DNA of 64,000 nt from Balneolaceae bacterium (GCA_007693745.1 REDA01000045.1:1-64000); one strand, 5' to 3'. Counted from the first letter of the stretch, positions 35,226 through 44,262 are shown. Numbers and translations are program-made. The notes: generated from the letters alone by a model not told the origin.

Positions 35226-36092
35226 TCAGTTTTCTTTGAAATAAATTCCGTAGTCGGGCTTGAACCCGGGCCGTGTCAGGTTGACCGCATATCCCAGTCT
35301 ATGAAACGACTCATAGGCGTTAATTGCAACAAAATCCTGTTCAAAAATTCCAAAAACGGTAGAACCGCTTCCACTCATGGCTGCGTACAGTGCTCCGAAA
35401 TCGTAGAGCTGATCCTTCATGTATCCGATCATCTCATGGATACGGATAACGGGGCCCTCCAGGTCGTTTTCCAGAAAAACCGGCCATTGAGCCGGCTCTT
35501 CTCCCAAAAGGGTTTCTCTGAGTGAAAACTCCGGATCCGGGTTGGGAGTACACTGCTGGTAGGCGACGGGAGTGGAGGATTCAAAACCGGGCCAGACGGT
35601 AACGATCCAGCCGTCGGGTTGAATGTCAACAGGCTCGATCTGCTGACCGGTTCCGGTTCCGATACCGGTCACTCCCTCAATAAAAAAGGGAACGTCTGCT
35701 CCGAGTGTTGCGGCCATTTCTTCGAGTTCCCTGTTTGACAGGCCCGTTTTTTCAAGTTTATTGAGGATTCGCAGGGTTAAAGCTGCATTGCTGCTCCCGC
35801 CTCCAAGTCCGGCTCCCGCCGGAATCTTCTTTTGAACAGAGAAGCGGTACTGGCTCTTCAGGCCGGCTTCCGTTTCAAAGAGTCTGTATGCTTTAGTGAT
35901 CAGATTGCTCTCATCCACAGGGATAGCTGAATCAGAAAATTCCAGCCGGTACTGGCTTGAGGGAAGCACTTCAAAACGGTCGCTCCATTCGATAAAGCAG
36001 AATCCGGTTTCAATACGATGATATCCGTTTGGCAGGCGCTCCAGGACATGAAGTCCCAGGTTAATCTTTGCAAAGGCGTCGGCAATCCACAT
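35226..36092 (-). CDS. ispE: 4-diphosphocytidyl-2-C-methyl-D-erythritol kinase
   Basis: A 288-residue GHMP kinase of the non-mevalonate isoprenoid pathway, phosphorylating the 2-hydroxyl of CDP-methylerythritol. It has the N-terminal AFAKINLGLHV, the GHMP ATP loop KIPAGAGLGGGSSNAA near 90-105, GADVPFF near 135 and the C-terminal MSGSGSTVFGIF. Size is normal. It follows cca by 60 bp on the same strand. Confidence 0.96.
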   Translation of the reverse strand: MWIADAFAKINLGLHVLERLPNGYHRIETGFCFIEWSDRFEVLPSSQYRLEFSDSAIPVDESNLITKAYRLFETEAGLKSQYRFSVQKKIPAGAGLGGGSSNAALTLRILNKLEKTGLSNRELEEMAATLGADVPFFIEGVTGIGTGTGQQIEPVDIQPDGWIVTVWPGFESSTPVAYQQCTPNPDPEFSLRETLLGEEPAQWPVFLENDLEGPVIRIHEMIGYMKDQLYDFGALYAAMSGSGSTVFGIFEQDFVAINAYESFHRLGYAVNLTRPGFKPDYGIYFKEN

Positions 36093-36152
36093 TTGGAGTC
36101 AAATTTCGTTTAAATAGTCAAGATACGGCGATACACCATATGAGCAAGGCTC

Positions 36153-37571
36153 TCACTTTCCGGTTTCGGTAAAACGGTTACGAATCTGCATGAGAAAGTT
36201 GTAGGCCTCCTCGTGGTTATTGGCGATTTCTCCGTCGAGTATAGCATTTTTGATACGCTCTTTTACCTGCCCGACAACAGGTCCGGGCTCGCATTTCATT
36301 ACTTCCATGATTTCATCACCGCTAACGGGATTTTTCCAGTTTCTGATTTTGTCGTTTTCCTCAACCTCTTTCAGCCGTGTTTCAACCCGGTCGAAATTGT
36401 TTTGGAATTTTTTCACTTTCCACTCATTTTTACTGGTGATATCAGCTCTGCAAAGAGCCATCAGATCATCAATTTCGTCGCCGGCCTCAAACAGAAGACG
36501 CCGGATGGCGCTGTCGCTTACCTCATCTGCTACCAGGGCAATGGGCCTCAGGTGCAGTCTCACAAGCTTTTGCACTCTCTTCATCCGCTCATCAAGCGGC
36601 AGGGTAAGCCTCTTGAAAATACGTGGAACCCATTTTGCCCCCAGGGCATCATGTCCGTGGAAGGTCCAGCCAACGCCACGCATAAAACGTTTTGTGGGGG
36701 GTTTGGCAATATCATGCATGATTGCAGCCCAGCGCAGCCAGAGATCGTTGCTTACCAGTGCCACGTTATCGAGCACCTCAAGCGTATGCCAGAAATTGTC
36801 TTTGTGTCTCTGCCCCTGTTTCTCCTCCACACCCAGCAGATCGGTCATTTCCGGGAAAAACTCTTTCAGAAGACCGGTTTGCAAGAGCAGGGTAAATCCA
36901 TAGGATGGCTCATCTGTGAGGATGATTTTATTCAGCTCATCCAGTATCCGTTCTTTGGAGATGATCGACAGGCGTGGAGCCATGGTTTCGATGCCAGAGA
37001 GTGTCTTTTCCTCAATGGAAAACTTTAGCTGTGCTGCAAAGCGCACTGCGCGCATCATTCGAAGCGGATCGTCATCGAAGGTTTTTAACGGGTCGATCGG
37101 TGTTTTGATTCTTCTTTCCAGCAGATCCTGAACTCCTCCAAACGGGTCGTGAAGGAGCCCGAATGAGTCCGGATTCAGACTCCAGGAGAGGGCGTTGATC
37201 GTAAGATCGCGCCGAAGCTGATCATCTTCCAGGCTTCCGTTTTCCACAACCGGTTTTCTCGATTCTCTGCGGTAGCTCTCCTTGCGTGCACCCACAAATT
37301 CGAGATCCAGATCCCTGTACTTTACCTGTGCGGTTCCGAACTGTTTGAACACTGAGAGTTTGGTTGTTTTCAGAATCCTGGATGTCTCCTCTGCCAGACG
37401 GATACCGGATCCGATGGTGACAAAGTCGATATCGGTTAGCTCCGAAACATCTTTGTTGAGATAGTGATCCCGTACGTATCCGCCTACCACAAATACCTTT
37501 TGGCCTATCGTATCCGCTGCCTTGCCGATGGTTTTGAACAGTTGCAGATGTTGTTCAGGAATATCAGTCAT
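36153..37571 (-). CDS. cca: CCA tRNA nucleotidyltransferase / poly(A) polymerase family with HD domain
   Basis: A 472-residue class II nucleotidyltransferase. The N-terminal catalytic head has VFVVGGYVRDHYL near 24-36 and the DID metal pair in ELTDIDFVTIG near 44-54. The DDQLRRDLTINALSW block and the RNA-binding neck (DPLRMMRAVRFAAQLKF) follow. A C-terminal HD domain has AAIMHDIAKPPT near 285. All encoded tRNAs in the window lack a genomic CCA, which fits a need for this enzyme. An alternative name would be poly(A) polymerase; CCA addition is more likely. Confidence 0.92.
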   Translation of the reverse strand: MTDIPEQHLQLFKTIGKAADTIGQKVFVVGGYVRDHYLNKDVSELTDIDFVTIGSGIRLAEETSRILKTTKLSVFKQFGTAQVKYRDLDLEFVGARKESYRRESRKPVVENGSLEDDQLRRDLTINALSWSLNPDSFGLLHDPFGGVQDLLERRIKTPIDPLKTFDDDPLRMMRAVRFAAQLKFSIEEKTLSGIETMAPRLSIISKERILDELNKIILTDEPSYGFTLLLQTGLLKEFFPEMTDLLGVEEKQGQRHKDNFWHTLEVLDNVALVSNDLWLRWAAIMHDIAKPPTKRFMRGVGWTFHGHDALGAKWVPRIFKRLTLPLDERMKRVQKLVRLHLRPIALVADEVSDSAIRRLLFEAGDEIDDLMALCRADITSKNEWKVKKFQNNFDRVETRLKEVEENDKIRNWKNPVSGDEIMEVMKCEPGPVVGQVKERIKNAILDGEIANNHEEAYNFLMQIRNRFTETGK

Positions 37572-37658
37572 CTCGGTTAACCTGTTTGAAATAGAGACCG
37601 TGATCGGAGCGGGAATTTCGCAACGCTCAATCCCGTGTCCGGATAGTCTGGGATTGGC

Positions 37659-38657
37659 TCAGGATGAACGGATAACAGAGTGATCACCAATGTGAATCTC
37701 ACCGGTAATTCCTTCCGTTTCGGTATCAGCCCCGATGGTTGAGCGGCTGAATGCGCACTCTTTGATAACGGCATTTTGCTGAATGATAGAATGACTGATT
37801 TTTGAGTTCATGATTTCGGATCCTGATTCGATGGAAACATTGGGTCCGATTTCAGATCCGATCACAGAAACACCCTTACCGATGAATACGGGAGGGTGGA
37901 TGGTGCTGTTTTCGAATTCGGGATAGCTGTGGCTCTCTTTTTCCAGGATAACGGAACTGGTATCCAGCCATGCCGCAAGTGTACCGCAGTCGAGCCATTC
38001 ATCAACAGTGGCTTTTTTGAAAACCTTGCCATCTTTCAGCAATCGGTCGAGTGCGTCCGTCAGCTGATACTCTCTTCCATGACCCGTAATGTCGTGATCC
38101 AGCAGATACTGAATCTCTTTCATGAGATCTTTCCCCTCCCGGAAATAGTAAACGCCGATAATTGCGAGATTGGAAATCGGCTCACTCGGTTTTTCAACAA
38201 ATCCGGTAATGGTATCCCCTTCATGTACGGCGACACCGAAACGGGACGGGTCGTCCACTTCTTTAAGCCAGATCACACTGTCTGCATCTTCGACAGACAC
38301 CTTCGCTTTGGAATCAAAAAGGGTGTCGGCAAAGACAATGATCACTTCTCCCTCAAGATCTTCTGCTGCACATGCAACGGCGTGGGCAGTACCGAGTGCA
38401 GTTTCCTGAACCCGGAATGTGGCTTTGGCCCGGTGCCGGTCACTCATTTCCGTAAGGGTTGTCTGAATCTGCCGTCCAAAATCAGGACCCAGAATATAGA
38501 CAATTTCCGTAATGGTACGGTCGAGGGTTTTGGCGAAGGTCTCCACAATCCTCTCAATAATCATCGTTCCGGCCACCGGGAGCAGAGGTTTCGGGGTGGT
38601 ATGTGAATGCGGGCGAACGCGTGTGCCGCGTCCGGCCATGGGGATGATCAGTTTCAT
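37659..38657 (-). CDS. Sugar-phosphate nucleotidyltransferase (RmlA/GlmU-like)
   Basis: A 332-residue protein with an N-terminal nucleotidyltransferase domain (LIIPMAGRGTRVRPHSHTTPKPLLPVAG at 3-30, then EIVYILGP and VIIVFADTLFD). The C-terminal part is a left-handed beta-helix (about 250-332) with hexapeptide-type repeats (VFIGKGVSVIGSEIGPNVSIESGSEI). It activates a hexose-1-phosphate with an NTP, but which sugar and nucleotide cannot be decided. A glycan or cell-wall precursor role is likely. It stands alone upstream of cca, 87 bp apart. Confidence 0.9.
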   Translation of the reverse strand: MKLIIPMAGRGTRVRPHSHTTPKPLLPVAGTMIIERIVETFAKTLDRTITEIVYILGPDFGRQIQTTLTEMSDRHRAKATFRVQETALGTAHAVACAAEDLEGEVIIVFADTLFDSKAKVSVEDADSVIWLKEVDDPSRFGVAVHEGDTITGFVEKPSEPISNLAIIGVYYFREGKDLMKEIQYLLDHDITGHGREYQLTDALDRLLKDGKVFKKATVDEWLDCGTLAAWLDTSSVILEKESHSYPEFENSTIHPPVFIGKGVSVIGSEIGPNVSIESGSEIMNSKISHSIIQQNAVIKECAFSRSTIGADTETEGITGEIHIGDHSVIRSS

Positions 38658-38929
38658 AAGAAGTTTAATTTAAGTTATATCGGTCAGTTTGCGCTCTCTT
38701 CAGGGGGTGCCGCAAGCTGATTTGCGGATCCCGTCTGTCTTTTGTAAGATCTTTACTATCTTTGTAACACTTAAAACCCGGAACGATTGACGAACCGGAG
38801 CGATCAAATCTGTTGCAACGACACTATATGTTTCGGGGTGGTTGATTACATGACGTATTGAACGCCTGTAAATATAACAGATTGAACCCTCAGAATCGAC
38901 CCGTTTGATGGCGGGTTCAAACCACATAA

Positions 38930-40618
38930 TTGCGGATTTTGGAATTTTACTCCATCCTGGCCAATCTTTTTGTACTGCTCATGATTGCAGTTGTGATCCG
39001 TCATTCTCTTTACAGAATGCGCTATTTTCTGCACATGTTTCAGCAGAACGGGTACAGTTTGGCGGATATGTACCGCTGGTTTTCAGGTCATCTTTTCTCA
39101 CGCGGCATTACTGCTGAGCATCTTTTTTTCAATCTGCTGATTCTGGGGATGACCGCCTATGCAGCTTCCAGAATTACTATGACCGCCGGGTCTGTGATCA
39201 TGGCGACAGTGGCCATTTTCTGGTTTATTGACGTAGATATCTACAGTCCCGTGCAGCAGAAAAAGCCGCTGGTATTTACTTCCAGAATGAAGAGACTTGC
39301 CGTCATCTATCTCCTGCCGGTAGTTGCAGCCTGGTACTATCTGATCGATTTCAGCTATAACAGAATGGTGATCCGGGATTACGCCGGCGCCTTTGTGAAT
39401 ACCGACCCCTATTTTGTTGCCTTCTTTGTCGTGTTGATAGACATGCTGATTCCGCTGTTTCTTTTTGTAGTAGCCGCGATTATCCAACCTGTTGAGCGAT
39501 TTATCCAGGAAGGGTTCAAAAAACAGGCCAGGGAAAAGCTTTCGGCACTTTCTCATGTGAAGGTGATTGCGATTACCGGAAGCTATGGGAAAACAAGCAC
39601 AAAATTTACTATTTCAGCACTCCTGGGAGAGCGGTATCAGGTATGTGTGACTCCCGGCAGCTTCAACACACCCATGGGTATCTGCAAGGTGATAAACAGC
39701 GACCTGGAGGCTCATCATGAAATCCTAATCCTTGAAATGGGTGCCCGCTACAGGGGGAATATCAAAGAACTCTGTGAAATTGCCCGGCCCGATATCTCAG
39801 TGATCACCAATGTGGGGGTTTCGCACCTCGAGACCTTTGGTTCACAGGAGGTGATCGCACACGAAAAGGCCACACTTGCCAGAGAACTCAAGCCGGGCGG
39901 AATCCTGATTCTGAACGGAGAAGATGAATGGGTAAAGGCGATGAAATTACTCCGTGACGATGTAACGTGTATTGTGACCGGACCGCAGGGTACTGTGATG
40001 GCAGAAGGTATAGAGACGGGTGGCGAGGGTACCTCTTTCGACCTGGTGCTGAAGGATGAGAAAGGCAGGGTGAGAGAGACAGGGCAGATCGCAACCAAAC
40101 TGCTGGGAAGGCATAATGTGCAAAATCTGCTGCTTGCTGCCGCGGTGGCGAATGAGCTGGATATACGCATCAAAACAGTGGCTCTTGCCGCCTCAAAAAT
40201 CAATCCGGTGGAACACCGCCTGGAGCTGAAGCAACGCAATGGAATTACCGTGATTGATGATGCGTTTAACTCCAATCCGGTAGGAGCCGCAAACGCAGTG
40301 GAAGTGTTGAGCTCATTTTCCGGGGTCAGAAAAATTATTATCACACCCGGTATGATCGAGCTGGGTGATGCGGAGGACGATCTCAATGAGCAGTTTGGAA
40401 GAGATATTGGAGAAGGGGGGATCGATCTTGCCATTCTGGTGGGAGGTGAGCGTATCGCCCCGATTGAGAGAGGGATCCGGCGGAGTGATCCGGCTGGAAA
40501 GACAGAGATCCGGATTGTGAACAGCCTCTTTGAGGCGAATGATCTGCTCGCTGAAGTTGCACGTCCGGGAGATGTGGTTCTTTATGAGAACGACCTGCCT
40601 GACAGCTACAACAGCTGA
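38930..40618 (+). CDS. Membrane-anchored Mur ligase family protein (MurF-like)
   Basis: A 562-residue protein. The first about 185 residues contain several transmembrane helices (about 8-25, 65-90, 115-135, 155-180). A Mur-ligase central domain then starts with the ATP loop ITGSYGKTSTKFTISALLG near 208-226, followed by NTPMGICKVINS, LEMGARYRGNIKELCEIA, ITNVGVSHLETFGS and a C-terminal domain with VIDDAFNSNPVGAANAVEVL. The ligase core resembles MurF, which adds D-Ala-D-Ala to UDP-MurNAc-tripeptide, but canonical MurF has no membrane domain. It could act on a membrane-bound precursor instead. The TTG start directly follows a stop codon; the first helix requires a start this early. Confidence 0.82.
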   Translation: MRILEFYSILANLFVLLMIAVVIRHSLYRMRYFLHMFQQNGYSLADMYRWFSGHLFSRGITAEHLFFNLLILGMTAYAASRITMTAGSVIMATVAIFWFIDVDIYSPVQQKKPLVFTSRMKRLAVIYLLPVVAAWYYLIDFSYNRMVIRDYAGAFVNTDPYFVAFFVVLIDMLIPLFLFVVAAIIQPVERFIQEGFKKQAREKLSALSHVKVIAITGSYGKTSTKFTISALLGERYQVCVTPGSFNTPMGICKVINSDLEAHHEILILEMGARYRGNIKELCEIARPDISVITNVGVSHLETFGSQEVIAHEKATLARELKPGGILILNGEDEWVKAMKLLRDDVTCIVTGPQGTVMAEGIETGGEGTSFDLVLKDEKGRVRETGQIATKLLGRHNVQNLLLAAAVANELDIRIKTVALAASKINPVEHRLELKQRNGITVIDDAFNSNPVGAANAVEVLSSFSGVRKIIITPGMIELGDAEDDLNEQFGRDIGEGGIDLAILVGGERIAPIERGIRRSDPAGKTEIRIVNSLFEANDLLAEVARPGDVVLYENDLPDSYNS

Positions 40619-40621
40619 GCA

Positions 40622-40760
40622 GGGAATTTGAAATACTGTTCTTTTGGCCAGTATCTTTGTTGCCGCAACTTAAAAATCCTCACGGTTGGCAAAAAGGCTG
40701 CGGGTTTAAAGTTGTTTCTGCCTTGATCCTGAGCAAAAGTCCTGGTTTTTCAACGCCCCC
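40622..40760 (-). repeat. Copy of interspersed repeat with promoter-like end
   Basis: It runs from GGGAATTTGAAATACTG to GGTTTTTCAACGCCCCC with the central CACGGTTGGCAAAAAGGC and GGGTTTAAAGTTG blocks. Its left end contains TTTG, 21 nt, TATCTTTG, matching the Bacteroidota primary-sigma promoter pattern (TTTG, 19-21 nt, TAnnTTTG), pointing into the element. It lies between the convergent Mur ligase and dinB genes, starting 3 bp after the ligase stop. Confidence 0.85.
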
Positions 40761-40778
40761 TGTGGCAGCCGGTTTTTA

Positions 40779-41891
40779 CTAAACCACTCTGCCTGCCGAT
40801 GGAAAAGGAATCTCGAGCTGTTCTCCGAAAGCACCTTTCTCCGAGAGATTGAGGGATGACACAGAGAGGCCGATCAGCCGTATCTCCCTCTCTCCAGCCT
40901 CCGTCTGTTCCAGCAGGCGCCGGCTGACTTCAAAGAGATCTGTGGACGAATTTGTAAAAAGAGGCAATGTTTGGCTCTTGGTTATCGTCTCGAAGTTCTC
41001 ATAACGCACCTTCAGGGTAATCGTCTTGCCTGCCGCATTGAGTTTCTGCATGGAAGCAGAAACCTTTTCAGCCAGCTGCCCGAGAAATTCCACAATCCAT
41101 TCCAGATCGGAGATATCTTCTTCGAACGTTTTCTCCTTTCCGATCGATTTCCGTACCCGGTCAGGCTGTACCTTTCGCGTATCGATTCCCCTTGCAATCC
41201 TGTAATAATGGTGTCCGGTTTTCCCGAAAAGCTTTACAAGCCTGGCCTCATCCCATGTTTTGAGATCGGCACCGTTGTGAATTCCCAGGGATTCCATCTT
41301 CTGCTGAGTGGCTCTGCCCACACCATAAAATTTACCGATGGGCAGATTTTCGATAAACGGTTCGGCCTCTTCCGGGGTAATTACGCTCAATCCGTCCGGT
41401 TTTTCAAGATCCGAGGCTATTTTTGCGAGAAATTTACTGGAAGAGACCCCCGCAGAGGCTGTCAGGCCGGTTTCATTATAAATTCGTTTTTTTATCTCTC
41501 TGGCAATCAGTGTGGCTGAAGGGTTGCCGGAGTGATTTTCCGTGACATCAAGATAGGCTTCATCCAGAGAGAGTGGTTCTACCAGATCTGTATAATCATA
41601 AAAGATCTCCCTGATCCGGGCAGAGACTTCCTTATAGACTTCAAATCTCGGCTTTAGAAAAACAGCGTGCGGGCAGAGTTTTATGGCTCTGGATGCAGGC
41701 ATGGCTGAGTGGATTCCGAATTTTCTGGCCTCATAGCTGGCAGCAGCCACCACACCCCTTCCCTGAGGAGAGCCACCCACCAGAACCGGCCTGTTTCTGT
41801 ACTGCGGATGGTCTCGCTGTTCAACGGATGCAAAAAATGCATCCATATCCACATGGATAATCTTTCTCGTCTGTATCTCAGGATTTTTCAT
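40779..41891 (-). CDS. dinB: DNA polymerase IV
   Basis: A 370-residue Y-family translesion polymerase. It has IIHVDMDAFFASVEQ near 13-27 with the first catalytic Asp pair, the steric-gate region, VEPLSLDEAYLDVT near 100-113 with the second Asp-Glu pair, helix-hairpin-helix YGVGRATQQKMESLGI and a little-finger domain ending about 350. The C-terminal tail (EQLEIPFPSAG) resembles a beta-clamp-binding motif (Q-x-x-I-P-F). Divergent from the small membrane protein gene. No LexA-type operator was recognised. Confidence 0.95.
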   Translation of the reverse strand: MKNPEIQTRKIIHVDMDAFFASVEQRDHPQYRNRPVLVGGSPQGRGVVAAASYEARKFGIHSAMPASRAIKLCPHAVFLKPRFEVYKEVSARIREIFYDYTDLVEPLSLDEAYLDVTENHSGNPSATLIAREIKKRIYNETGLTASAGVSSSKFLAKIASDLEKPDGLSVITPEEAEPFIENLPIGKFYGVGRATQQKMESLGIHNGADLKTWDEARLVKLFGKTGHHYYRIARGIDTRKVQPDRVRKSIGKEKTFEEDISDLEWIVEFLGQLAEKVSASMQKLNAAGKTITLKVRYENFETITKSQTLPLFTNSSTDLFEVSRRLLEQTEAGEREIRLIGLSVSSLNLSEKGAFGEQLEIPFPSAGRVV

Positions 41892-41977
41892 CCAAATGTG
41901 TGAAGAATTCAGAAAAAAATATCAAATTCCGTACTTTGTCAGTTCATTCAAAAAGAATTCAATTAAAGTACGAAAAC

Positions 41978-42259
41978 ATGGAAGAATTAAATGGTGTAAC
42001 GATCTACTGGCTGATCTCCATTGGTTTACTCGTTGGCTTCATCATCGACCTCATAATGATCAAACGGGGAGTTGGTATGATAGCAAATCTGCTTTGCGGT
42101 GCAGCTTCCTCTGTTGTAATCGGTGTGATTGCCATATCATTCACTGTCTATGCACCACTGATTTTTGCAGCTATCGGAGCCATCGCTCTGCTGTTCCTTG
42201 TAAATGTTTTCAGTATCCATGTCGTTGAGGCAGCGGATGCACAGAGTCTGGACAGCTGA
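41978..42259 (+). CDS. GlsB/YeaQ/YmgE-like small membrane protein
   Basis: A 93-residue protein from ATG 41978; a GTG at 41900 would add 26 residues without a membrane feature. It has three transmembrane helices (about 8-27, 35-55, 58-80). The short loop IKRGVGMIANLLCGAASSVV resembles the family pattern of a basic turn followed by a Gly-rich helix. Such proteins are stress-linked in several bacteria, but no activity is known. Divergent from dinB with 86 bp between. Confidence 0.65.
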   Translation: MEELNGVTIYWLISIGLLVGFIIDLIMIKRGVGMIANLLCGAASSVVIGVIAISFTVYAPLIFAAIGAIALLFLVNVFSIHVVEAADAQSLDS

Positions 42260-42682
42260 TTATGACTCTTATCTTTTGACACTGCTCTCCGGAAGCGGGC
42301 AATCTGAGTGATCTGAAATAGTTGAAAGTGATCTTTCTTACATTTCAGTACCACCCGGAAGTTTGTATGAACCGGTGATGATCTTGTCAGAAATGTCTGA
42401 GGACAGAGGTTTTTTTCAAAAAAAAAGCCCTGTACAGGTCAGTGTACAGGGCCAAAATGAATTATTTGTTAACCAAAACATCTTCTGTTCTTCTATACGT
42501 CCTGCTTATCAATTTGTTTCAAAAAAACTTTAACAAAAAAACAGGGATACGAAGGGGCGTTGTGCAGGCTTGCCCGTTTTTTTAAAGGTGTACAAATTCC
42601 TTCCGATTTCCGGGAAGCAGTGGCATAATGTTTATTGCCCTGATCATCCAGGGACCACAACCGAAGTTAAAATTCTGAAATT
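42260..42682. other. 423-bp spacer with orphan minus-strand terminator
   Basis: No coding frame is supported. It holds a strong hairpin whose T-tract is on the minus strand (42418-42452) and an A/T-rich stretch. It also has a GGGCGTTGTGCAGGCTTGCCC stretch followed by TTTTTTT near 42557-42584 on the plus strand, which could be a weak plus-strand terminator. A small RNA is possible. Confidence 0.45.
42418..42452 (-). terminator. Orphan intrinsic terminator on minus strand
   Basis: GCCCTGTACA and TGTACAGGGC form a perfect 10-bp stem with a 6-nt loop. Read on the minus strand it is followed by nine T. Both neighbouring protein genes run on the plus strand, so the transcript it ends is not annotated. 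Confidence 0.7.
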
Positions 42683-43768
42683 GTGATTATACCAGTTTTA
42701 TGGTTTCTGGCCGGTTTGGCAGCGCTCATTGCCGGAGCGGAAGTGCTGGTGAAATCTGTGTCGCGGCTGGCTCTGGCTGCAGGGATTTCAAAACTGGTGA
42801 TTGGTCTGACACTGGTTGCCTTCGGTACAAGCGCACCAGAGCTGGCCGTCAGTATTCAGGCCGGGATCAATGGTGAGACGGATCTGATGATCGGAAACAT
42901 CATCGGAAGCAATATTTCCAACACCTTGCTGATTTTGGGTATCGGAGCACTTTTGATTCCTGTCAAGATAAATGTGAATCTGATTCGATCTGATCTCCCC
43001 ATTATGATTGGCGCAACATTGCTGGTCTGGGTTTTTGCGTTAAACGGAAGCATTTCCATGTGGGAGTGTCTCGCACTGTCTCTTTTGCTGTTCGTTTATC
43101 TGCTTTTTCTCGGGCGGCAGAGCGGGAGTGAGTACTCTTCCGGTGTAAAGACAAAGCGCAAAGCAGGCGTGATTGTTCTTCAGCTTGCCGGAAGTATTGC
43201 AGGCTTTATTCTGTTAATTCTGGGAGCCGGCTGGATGGTGGACAGTGCTGTGATATTTGCTGAAATCGCCGGCGTAAGCGAACTGGTAATCGGATTGACA
43301 GTTGTTGCGATTGGAACCTCGCTGCCCGAGATTGTCGTGGTAATCGTTGCCGCATTCAGGAAGGAGAGAGATATCGCTGTTGGGAGCGTCATCGGCAGTA
43401 ATATTATGAATTTACTTGCCGTTTTAGGGGTGTCCGGTCTTTTTATTCCCGGTTCCATACCTGTTCCGGAAGTGCTTCTCCGGGTCGATCTTTCCGTACT
43501 TATTGCGGCCTCTTTTCTCTGTATTCCGGTATTTTACACGGGCAGGATGATTTCAAGAGCAGAGGGGCTGATGTTCCTCTTTTTTTACAGTTCCTACCTT
43601 GCCTATCTCTATCTCTCAAACAAAGAGCATTCGCTGCTGGATCTGTTTTTAGCGCTGATGCCCTATGTCTTCGGATTGATTTTACTGGTTTTAGCTTTGA
43701 GATCTCTTCGTGAAATCTTTCGCAGATACCGGTTTCGGAATTTTAATCACGTAAACCTGAAAGAGTAG
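42683..43768 (+). CDS. Calcium/sodium antiporter (CaCA family, YrbG-like)
   Basis: A 361-residue GTG-started membrane protein with about ten helices and two inverted copies of the alpha repeat. The first is GLTLVAFGTSAPELAVSIQAG near 40-60 with GNIIGSNISNTLLILG; the second is GLTVVAIGTSLPEIVVVIVAA near 203-223 with GSVIGSNIMNLLAVLG. The acidic residues of the two G-T-S-x-P-E motifs are present, so cation exchange should be intact. Typical members export calcium in exchange for sodium. Single gene. Confidence 0.95.
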   Translation: MIIPVLWFLAGLAALIAGAEVLVKSVSRLALAAGISKLVIGLTLVAFGTSAPELAVSIQAGINGETDLMIGNIIGSNISNTLLILGIGALLIPVKINVNLIRSDLPIMIGATLLVWVFALNGSISMWECLALSLLLFVYLLFLGRQSGSEYSSGVKTKRKAGVIVLQLAGSIAGFILLILGAGWMVDSAVIFAEIAGVSELVIGLTVVAIGTSLPEIVVVIVAAFRKERDIAVGSVIGSNIMNLLAVLGVSGLFIPGSIPVPEVLLRVDLSVLIAASFLCIPVFYTGRMISRAEGLMFLFFYSSYLAYLYLSNKEHSLLDLFLALMPYVFGLILLVLALRSLREIFRRYRFRNFNHVNLKE

Positions 43769-43785
43769 AGGCGGATGCAAAGCAT

Positions 43786-43828
43786 CCAAAAAAAATAACC
43801 CCTACCGGGTTTCAGCCAGTAGAGGTTA
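43786..43828 (-). terminator. Terminator downstream of tRNA-Lys
   Basis: On the minus strand AACCTCTAC and GTAGGGGTT pair (one mismatch) around a 13-nt loop and run into ATTTTTTTT. It is correctly placed about 27 bp after the tRNA-Lys 3' end. Confidence 0.7.
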
Positions 43829-43854
43829 ATCAAGAGAGATTCTTAAAATTGGAG

Positions 43855-43927
43855 TGAATCGGGAGGGGCTCGAACCCTCGACCCGCGGCTTAAAAGGCCG
43901 CTGCTCTACCAACTGAGCTACCGATTC
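43855..43927 (-). tRNA. tRNA-Lys (anticodon TTT)
   Basis: A cloverleaf of 73 nt with acceptor GAATCGG/CCGATTC, D arm AGCTCAGTTGGTAGAGC, anticodon loop with TTT in the AGCGGCCTTTTAAGCCGC arm, T arm GAGGG-TTCGAGC-CCCTC and discriminator A. No CCA is encoded, so CCA must be added after transcription. Confidence 0.95.
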
Positions 43928-44262
43928 ATAGTGCATTTTTGCAAAGACACTAAAGATACGGGTTTTTGAAAATGAAAATCAAACCGCAGATCCAATTCAC
44001 CTGTGAGGGGCTGTAAAAAAAATGGAATTTTGCTCAAAATCGGTACGATAGTACATCTAAAAACGCAACTTCTTGACAATAGGTGAGGATTTTTGAATTT
44101 GAGGCAATGAAGATATTGGACAAAAGAACAGTTTTACAACAACCCCTCTAAACAGTATCGAAAAGAACAATCTTAATTGTAAAATACAAAAATATGCAGT
44201 AGTAATACAATTACTGTATTTTAACTCCGTATGAACATCAATCGTTCAAAAGATCAGAAAAA
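43928..44262. other. 335-bp spacer between tRNA-Lys and HIT gene
   Basis: No gene is seen. It contains a strongly diverged full-length copy of the interspersed repeat (44006-44147) and then AT-rich sequence before the HIT gene, presumably its promoter. Confidence 0.55.
44006..44147 (+). repeat. Diverged full-length copy of interspersed repeat
   Basis: It keeps GAGGGGCTGTAAAAA, GGTGAGGATTTTTGAA, AATGAAGATATTGGACAAAAG, AACAGTTTTACAA and a final CCCCT at the expected spacing of about 140 bp. The inner inverted pair is largely lost. An older copy than 7543 and 58034, in the same orientation. Confidence 0.75.

Noticed and set aside
43771-43787. GGATGC-AAA-GCATCC hairpin after the exchanger gene as its terminator
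   Set aside because: It is followed by A rather than T on the plus strand; only the tRNA-Lys terminator next to it is convincing.
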